This document shows positions 52,893 through 57,280 of a DNA stretch of 57,280 bases, one piece after another (the stretch's first letter is position 1; every line of letters starts with the position of its first letter). The DNA is from Roseococcus sp. Lineage in GTDB: Bacteria > Pseudomonadota > Alphaproteobacteria > Acetobacterales > Acetobacteraceae. The DNA lies in NCBI RefSeq assembly GCF_019747315.1, contig NZ_JAIEQY010000084.1:1-57280 (forward strand), in the 5' to 3' direction. Under the pieces are notes generated by a model. It searched no databases. It saw nothing but the letters and a program-made list of their open reading frames with translations, and was not told the DNA's origin. The position numbers and the translations under genes were made by a program.

Positions 52893-53659
52893 CCGCGCCC
52901 GATGGTCGGAGGGCGGAGCCCGGAGAGTTGAATCGGTCGCGCAGCCCATCCGCGCCCGATGGTCGGAGGGCGGAGCCCGGAGAGCTGCATCGGTCGCGCA
53001 GCCAGCTCCAGCCGCAAGCGGTTCTTTTCGACTGGGACAACACGCTGATCGACGGCTGGGCCGCCATCGAAGCCGGGCTGAACGCGGCCTTCGCGGCCTT
53101 CGGCAAGCCCGCCTGGACGCGCGCGCAGGTGCTGGCCAATGTCCGCAAATCCCTGCGCGACAGCTTCCCCGAGCATTTCGGCGCGGAATGGGAACGCGCG
53201 CGGGACATTTTCTACGAAGCGGTCCAGGCCAGCCACCTGGCGGTGATCCGCCCGCTGCCCGCAAGTCTGCACATGCTCGATTCGCTCAACCACCTGCCGC
53301 TTGGCGTCGTCTCCAACAAGCAGGGAGGGCTGCTGCGGGCCGAGGCCGCGCATCTGGGCTGGGCGCCGCGCTTCGGCGCGGTGGTGGGCGCGGGCGATGC
53401 GGTGGCGGACAAGCCCTCGGGCGCGCCGCTGCACCTGGCCCTGGCGCAGATGGGCCTCACGGCAGGATCGCATATCTGGTATGTGGGCGACACGGCGATC
53501 GACATGCAGGCGGCGCGTGCAGCCGGTTGTGTGGCCGTGCTCCTGGGCGATGCGGCGCATGATGGCGGCATCGCGGCCTGCGCGCCCGATCTCGCCTTTG
53601 CGGATGGCGTGCATCTTGCAAGCCAGCTGGCCGGGCTGCCGCACACTCTGGACAAGTGA
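52889..53659 (+). CDS. HAD phosphatase with an N-terminal in-frame 19-residue tandem repeat
   Basis: This 256-residue HAD-family hydrolase has the nucleophile motif LFDWDNTLIDG (Asp48 and Asp50), a SNKQ motif II, a lysine in ADKPSG and VGDTAIDMQAA for motif IV. It resembles phosphoglycolate phosphatases. Residues 3-21 (APDGRRAEPGELNRSRSPS) are repeated almost exactly at 22-40. This is encoded by two 57-bp DNA units carrying a palindromic element. The next possible start lies past the catalytic motif, so ATG 52889, overlapping the dat stop, must be used. The repeat looks inserted into an otherwise normal N-terminus. Confidence 0.85.
   Translation: MTAPDGRRAEPGELNRSRSPSAPDGRRAEPGELHRSRSQLQPQAVLFDWDNTLIDGWAAIEAGLNAAFAAFGKPAWTRAQVLANVRKSLRDSFPEHFGAEWERARDIFYEAVQASHLAVIRPLPASLHMLDSLNHLPLGVVSNKQGGLLRAEAAHLGWAPRFGAVVGAGDAVADKPSGAPLHLALAQMGLTAGSHIWYVGDTAIDMQAARAAGCVAVLLGDAAHDGGIAACAPDLAFADGVHLASQLAGLPHTLDK
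52899..52936. repeat. 38-bp palindromic element, tandem copy 1 (inside a gene)
   Basis: Outer arms CCGAT and ATCGG with an inner GGGC-GGA-GCCC stem. It forms the core of a 57-bp unit (period 57, equal to 19 codons) that keeps the host reading frame. It is related to the copy at 40269-40306. Confidence 0.8.
52956..52993. repeat. 38-bp palindromic element, tandem copy 2 (inside a gene)
   Basis: It is identical to copy 1 apart from two bases in the last third (T to C and A to C). The near identity suggests a recent tandem duplication. It encodes the second APDGRRAEPGELHRSRS unit of the HAD protein. Confidence 0.8.
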
Positions 53660-53702
53660 TCCCCAAGGCCCGACATTCCCCCCAGGCAAGGCGCCGGGTG
53701 AA

Positions 53703-53719
53703 CCCTGATGGAATCAGGG
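53703..53719. promoter_or_regulatory. hairpin in the hfq leader
   Basis: Perfect 7-bp stem CCCTGAT and ATCAGGG with a GGA loop, 31 bases before the hfq start and ahead of its AAGGAGG ribosome site. It could stabilise the leader or take part in feedback by Hfq, but it could equally be incidental. Confidence 0.45.
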
Positions 53720-53750
53720 ACCCGCGACCAAGAACAAGAAGGAGGCCTTG

Positions 53751-54077
53751 ATGGCCGAGAAATCCCAGAACGTGCAGGACGTGTTCCTGAACCACGTTCG
53801 CAAAAGCAAGACCCCGGTGACGGTGTTTCTCGTCAATGGCGTGAAGCTCCAGGGTATCATCACCTGGTTCGACAACTTTTCCGTGCTGCTGCGCCGGGAT
53901 GGCCACACGCAGCTGGTCTACAAGCACGCCATCAGCACCGTGATGCCGGGCGCGCCGATCATGCTGTTCGACCCCCAGGCAGCAGGCGCAGTGGCGGCGC
54001 CGCCGGCCGGCACCGCGCCGGTGCGCGAGACGACGCTGACCATGGCGCGGGAGCCAGCCGCTGCCCGCGAAGAGTGA
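53751..54077 (+). CDS. hfq: RNA chaperone Hfq
   Basis: Hfq forms a hexameric ring that pairs small RNAs with mRNAs. This 108-residue protein has Sm1 ([20 protein letters not shown]), then [15 protein letters not shown], and Sm2 with [12 protein letters not shown]. The C-terminal tail is short, rich in Ala and Pro, and ends acidic. ATG 53751 is preceded by an excellent AAGGAGG six bases upstream; a TTG directly before it would add one residue. The order hfq-hflX is conserved. Confidence 0.96.
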   Translation: MAEKSQNVQDVFLNHVRKSKTPVTVFLVNGVKLQGIITWFDNFSVLLRRDGHTQLVYKHAISTVMPGAPIMLFDPQAAGAVAAPPAGTAPVRETTLTMAREPAAAREE

Positions 54078-54108
54078 GGATGTCGCGGCGGCGCCGACGC
54101 GCGCCGCC

Positions 54109-55389
54109 GTGATCCTGCCGTTCGAGCGCACGCAGCGCTCGAACATCCTGGAATTCGCGCCCACCGGCGGCCTGCCCCGCGCGGCGGAGGCACGGCTTGC
54201 CGAAGCGGTTGGTCTGGCCGCCTCGATCGGTGTCACCATTGTCCATTCCGCGATCCATCCCCTGCGCCAGCGCCGCCCCTCCACCCTGCTGGGCGAGGGC
54301 CAGGTCGCCATGGTCAAGCAGGCGCTGGAGGAGCAGGAGGCGAGCCTCGTCATCGTGGACGCCGCCCTCACGCCCGTGCAGCAGCGCAACCTGGAGCGTG
54401 ACTGGGGCGCCAAGGTCATTGACCGCACTGGCCTCATTCTCGAAATCTTCGGCGAGCGCGCCCGCACGCGCGAGGGCACGCTGCAGGTCGAACTCGCGCA
54501 TCTCGAATACCAGCGCACGCGGCTTGTGCGCTCCTGGACCCACCTGGAGCGGCAGCGCGGCGGCTTCGGCTTCCTCGGTGGCCCGGGCGAAAGCCAGATC
54601 GAGATCGACCGCCGCCTGATCGGCGAGCGCATCATCAAGCTGAAGCGTGAACTGGAGCAGGTGCGACGCACCCGCGGCCTGCACCGCAAGGCGCGGGAGC
54701 GCGTGCCCTACCCGGTGATCGCGCTGGTCGGCTACACCAATGCCGGCAAGTCCACGCTGTTCAACGCGCTGACGGGTGCCGCCGTCTATGCGCAGGACCA
54801 GCTCTTCGCGACGCTCGACCCCACCATGCGGCAGATCACGCTCCCTTCCGGGCGACATGCGATCCTTTCCGACACGGTGGGCTTCATCAGCGACCTGCCG
54901 ACGCAGCTGATCGAGGCCTTCCGCGCCACGCTGGAGGAGGTCGCCGCCGCCGACATCATCCTGCATGTGCGCGATGTGGCGCATCCCGACAGCACCGCCC
55001 AGCGCAATGACGTGAACGCGGTGCTGGACGAAATGACCGAAGGCGCCGATGCGGCGCTGGATGGCGGCTGGCGCGGCCGCTGCATCGAGGTGCTGAACAA
55101 GGCCGACCTGTTGGGCGGGCCCGAGGCCATCGCCTCGCGCGCGGCCGGCGGCCTCGCCGTCTCGGCGCTGACCGGCGAGGGGCTGGATGTGCTGCGCGCC
55201 ACGCTCGATTCACGTCTCTCGGAGACCATGGTGACCGAGCGGTTCGAGGTGCCGAGCGAGGATGGCTCCCGCCTCGCCTGGCTGTATCGCCATGGCGAAG
55301 TGCTGGACCGGCAGGAGACGGAGGACAGCATCCAGCTCACCGTCCGGATCTCACCGGCCAATCGCGCGCGCTACGGGTTGCTGTCATGA
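54109..55389 (+). CDS. hflX: GTPase HflX
   Basis: HflX is a ribosome-associated GTPase that splits stalled or stressed ribosomes. This 426-residue protein has an N-terminal HflX domain (RSNILEFA, STLLGEGQVAMV), the GGFGFLGGPGESQIEIDRR linker, a GTPase domain with GYTNAGKST (G1), DTVGFI (G3) and NKAD (G4), and a C-terminal domain. The only in-frame start is GTG at 54109, 31 bases after hfq. Its stop overlaps the next gene (ATGA). Confidence 0.94.
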   Translation: MILPFERTQRSNILEFAPTGGLPRAAEARLAEAVGLAASIGVTIVHSAIHPLRQRRPSTLLGEGQVAMVKQALEEQEASLVIVDAALTPVQQRNLERDWGAKVIDRTGLILEIFGERARTREGTLQVELAHLEYQRTRLVRSWTHLERQRGGFGFLGGPGESQIEIDRRLIGERIIKLKRELEQVRRTRGLHRKARERVPYPVIALVGYTNAGKSTLFNALTGAAVYAQDQLFATLDPTMRQITLPSGRHAILSDTVGFISDLPTQLIEAFRATLEEVAAADIILHVRDVAHPDSTAQRNDVNAVLDEMTEGADAALDGGWRGRCIEVLNKADLLGGPEAIASRAAGGLAVSALTGEGLDVLRATLDSRLSETMVTERFEVPSEDGSRLAWLYRHGEVLDRQETEDSIQLTVRISPANRARYGLLS

Positions 55390-56216
55390 AGGTCTCGGCC
55401 GCACAGGCGAGCGAGATCGCGGGGTTGCTCGGCGTAGCGGCACGGGCCGAGATCCTGCCGCGCTTCCGCAAGCTCGCCAGCGGCGACATCCGCACTAAGT
55501 CGAGCCCGCTCGACCTCGTCACCGAGGCGGATGAGGCGGCGGAGCGGCGGCTGACAGCTGAGCTCTCCGCCCGGTTCCCCGGTGCCATGATCCTGGGCGA
55601 GGAGGCCGCCGCAGCCGACCCCGCGTTGCTGAGCCGCATGCTGGATGCCGAGCTGTGCTTCGTGCTGGACCCGGTGGACGGCACGGCAAATTTCGCGGCG
55701 GGCGTGCCGCTGTTTGGCGTCATGGTCGCAGCCATCCATCACGGCGAGACCATCGCCGGCTGGATCCATGACCCGATGGGCGATGACACCGTGATCGCGA
55801 TTCGCGGCGAGGGCGCCTGGGTGGAGACACCGGCCGGCACCCGCCAGGATTGCCGTGTGGCGTCTCCCGCGCCGCTTGGCGGGATGGTGGGCGCGGTCTC
55901 CTGGAGCTACCTGCCTCCGGAGCGCAAGGCACATCTTCTGCCGCGCCTGGCGCAGCTGGCGGGGACGCTGAATTTCCGCTGTGCCGCGCATGAATACCGG
56001 CTGGCCGCCACGGGCGGGTTGCACGCGCTGTTCTACAACAAGCTGATGCCCTGGGATCATGCGGCGGGTGTGCTGATCCATGCCGAGGCCGGTGGCTATT
56101 CCGCGCAGTTCGACGGCAGCGCCTATTCACCCCGCAAGCATACGGGCGGGCTGATCTGCGTGCCCGATCGCGCGGGATGGCAGGCGCTGCGCGAGGGGTT
56201 GCTCGGCAGCGCCTGA
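55386..56216 (+). CDS. inositol monophosphatase family protein
   Basis: This 276-residue Mg-dependent phosphatase has GEEAA (71-75) and DPVDGTANF (95-103) for metal binding and WDHAAGVLI with the catalytic aspartate. The family includes inositol monophosphatase, CysQ and histidinol-phosphatase; the exact substrate cannot be told. It starts with ATG 55386 overlapping hflX and is the last gene of the core cluster. It converges on a lipoprotein gene. Confidence 0.88.
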   Translation: MKVSAAQASEIAGLLGVAARAEILPRFRKLASGDIRTKSSPLDLVTEADEAAERRLTAELSARFPGAMILGEEAAAADPALLSRMLDAELCFVLDPVDGTANFAAGVPLFGVMVAAIHHGETIAGWIHDPMGDDTVIAIRGEGAWVETPAGTRQDCRVASPAPLGGMVGAVSWSYLPPERKAHLLPRLAQLAGTLNFRCAAHEYRLAATGGLHALFYNKLMPWDHAAGVLIHAEAGGYSAQFDGSAYSPRKHTGGLICVPDRAGWQALREGLLGSA

Positions 56217-56223
56217 GACGCGC

Positions 56224-56532
56224 TCAGTAGCGGTTGTAGCCGCTGTTGTTGGTGCCCTGGTTGCCGCGATAGCGCCGGTTGTTGCCATAGCCCTGGTTGC
56301 CATAGGCGCGCTGCTGCTGCGACTGGTCGTACAGGTAGCCGCCGGCGCCGCCAACACCCGCGCCGAGCAGCGCACCCAGACCCGCATTGCCGCTGAAGGA
56401 GCCGATGATGCCCCCCAGCGCGCCGCCGCCCAGCGCACCCGTCGCGGTGCGTTGCTGCGTCTCATTCAGCCCGGCGCAGCCGGAGACAGCAAGCCCTGCC
56501 ACAAGCAGGATGGCCATGGGGATGCGGCGCAT
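56224..56532 (-). CDS. glycine-zipper lipoprotein
   Basis: This 102-residue protein has a lipobox VSGC (lipidated Cys19), a glycine-zipper stretch GALGGGALGGIIGSFSGNAG that could span a membrane, and a repetitive tail rich in Gly, Asn, Tyr and Arg. It resembles small outer-membrane glycine-zipper lipoproteins of unknown function. Its start shares one base with the stop of the upstream Rap1a-type gene, so the two are translationally coupled. Confidence 0.78.
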   Translation of the reverse strand: MRRIPMAILLVAGLAVSGCAGLNETQQRTATGALGGGALGGIIGSFSGNAGLGALLGAGVGGAGGYLYDQSQQQRAYGNQGYGNNRRYRGNQGTNNSGYNRY

Positions 56533-56933
56533 CAGCGGGCCCTCCGGCTGGTGGTTTCGGGTGGGCAGGGGAAGCTCGCCTGGGCCCAGCGCAGCATGCC
56601 GTCCAGCGCGGGTTCATTCGCATAGCTCGGATTCTCGCGCGCCCAGCGGGCGAGCGCGATGCCCGATTGCGCGATGCTGGGGCCGGGATTGGGCACGCAG
56701 AACAGCGGACGCACCGGGCGGCCGGGCGGGTTCATCAGCGCGTGATACTGGCCCGCGCTGGTCAGGAAGCCCTGGCAATAGGCAATGGCTTCGAGGCGCG
56801 GGACGCCCGTGGTGGCGGGGTCACAGACCGAGGCCAGTTCGGCCAGGGTCTGCACGTGATCCACGACCCGCGGCTGGGCCTGGGCTGCGCCACTGGCCAG
56901 CAGAAGGGCCAGGGCTGGAAGCATCCGTCGCAT
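56532..56933 (-). CDS. Rap1a/Tai-type periplasmic protein
   Basis: This 133-residue protein has a signal peptide (LPALALLLASGAAQA) and a small domain with four conserved cysteines (SVCDP, AYCQGF, FCVP, FPCPP), the pattern of Rap1a/Tai immunity-like proteins. In some bacteria these neutralise type VI effectors, but many family members occur without any secretion system, as here. ATG 56933 was chosen over a longer in-frame start for the signal peptide. Confidence 0.72.
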   Translation of the reverse strand: MRRMLPALALLLASGAAQAQPRVVDHVQTLAELASVCDPATTGVPRLEAIAYCQGFLTSAGQYHALMNPPGRPVRPLFCVPNPGPSIAQSGIALARWARENPSYANEPALDGMLRWAQASFPCPPETTSRRAR

Positions 56934-57013
56934 GGGCGTCTCTCCGGCGGCCGAACTGGCCGCGATGGGAAAGACAACACGGGAGCCAGCCCAGGGTTGC
57001 CCCCGGGCCCGGC

Positions 57014-57280
57014 TCAGCCGCAGTTCAGCTTGCGGGCGAGGTCCACGAAGTCCGCCGCCACGCAATCCCAGGGGTCCTCGGCGGTGAGGTCGATGCTCTG
57101 CCCCGCGCCATGCTCGGTCGGGCGTGGGATGAAGGCGGTGGCGAGGCCGGCCGCGCGCGCCGCCCGCAAGTCGCCATTATGGGCGGCGACAAGGCATACC
57201 TCGTGCGGCTGCATCGCCAGCAATTCGGCGGTCCGTTGATAGGCCTCGGGCTGCGGCTTGTAGGCCTGCACCGGCTCGGC
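57014..57280 (-). CDS. haloacid dehalogenase type II, C-terminal part (5' end outside window)
   Basis: The frame enters from beyond base 57280 and ends at 57014. The visible 88 residues contain the motif III lysine in VQAYKPQPEAYQ and the motif IV segment VCLVAAHNGDLRAARAAG, which is typical of (S)-2-haloacid dehalogenases rather than phosphatases. The nucleophile half is missing, so the assignment rests on the C-terminal motifs. Confidence 0.82.
   Translation of the reverse strand, partial: AEPVQAYKPQPEAYQRTAELLAMQPHEVCLVAAHNGDLRAARAAGLATAFIPRPTEHGAGQSIDLTAEDPWDCVAADFVDLARKLNCG

Overview
The window is a high-GC chromosomal segment from an alphaproteobacterium. It most likely belongs to the Acetobacteraceae (Roseomonas-like): the ispDF-dusB-ntrBC-ntrYX-dat-hfq-hflX core cluster is an alphaproteobacterial signature, and the many solitary or operonic periplasmic binding proteins (NMT1/THI5-like, TctC/Bug, family 3, family 5) resemble soil and plant Roseomonas relatives. 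Genes are packed tightly, with many ATGA, TGATG or TTGA stop-start overlaps, so most can be read as translationally coupled operons. Two genes run off the ends, and no stretch over 300 bases lacks a gene.

Layout. 1-2581 (+): partial 3-hydroxyacyl-CoA dehydrogenase, SDR and amidase. 2562-6501 (-): a THI5-like ABC importer ending in a cytosine-deaminase-like amidohydrolase. 6563-10204: glmU, a phosphoglycolate-phosphatase-like gene, a DUF3108 protein, tRNA-Val(CAC) and an unknown gene beside an AT-rich spacer. 10452-17552: a TetR regulator divergent from a hydantoinase/oxoprolinase (hyuA-hyuB) plus ABC importer operon, with a RutR-type box between them. 17555-25615: assorted metabolic genes (PanE-like reductase, two-domain VOC protein, racemase, cupin, patatin-like lipoprotein, MFS exporter, Bug protein, hydroxyacid dehydrogenase). 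25744-29118 (+): an apparent phosphite uptake and oxidation operon, ptxABCD. 29172-35946: an unknown gene, a family 5 binding protein, a PhyH dioxygenase that resembles hypophosphite dioxygenase HtxA, a binding protein coupled to tartrate dehydrogenase, an MsrQ-like protein and an ELM1 protein. 36017-41141 (+): pyrE, a parDE-type toxin-antitoxin pair and an incomplete peptide-type importer. 41176-44595 (-): a YpfJ-like metallopeptidase, a thiolase and ispDF, with a candidate small RNA at 43315-43447. 44696-56216 (+): the core cluster dusB-ntrB-ntrC-ntrY-ntrX-dat-HAD-hfq-hflX-IMPase. 56224-57280 (-): a glycine-zipper lipoprotein, a Rap1a-type protein and a partial haloacid dehalogenase.

The strongest biological story is reduced-phosphorus metabolism. 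The phnCDE-type importer is followed with a 4-bp overlap by a protein that keeps the phosphite dehydrogenase catalytic set and several PtxD-specific blocks. About 2 kb away is a PhyH dioxygenase whose active-site blocks resemble HtxA as I remember it. Together they could form a hypophosphite to phosphite to phosphate route; the first step is inference. A second notable observation is a 38-bp palindromic element found once in the leader of an ABC permease gene and twice in tandem, in frame, inside the N-terminus of a HAD phosphatase.
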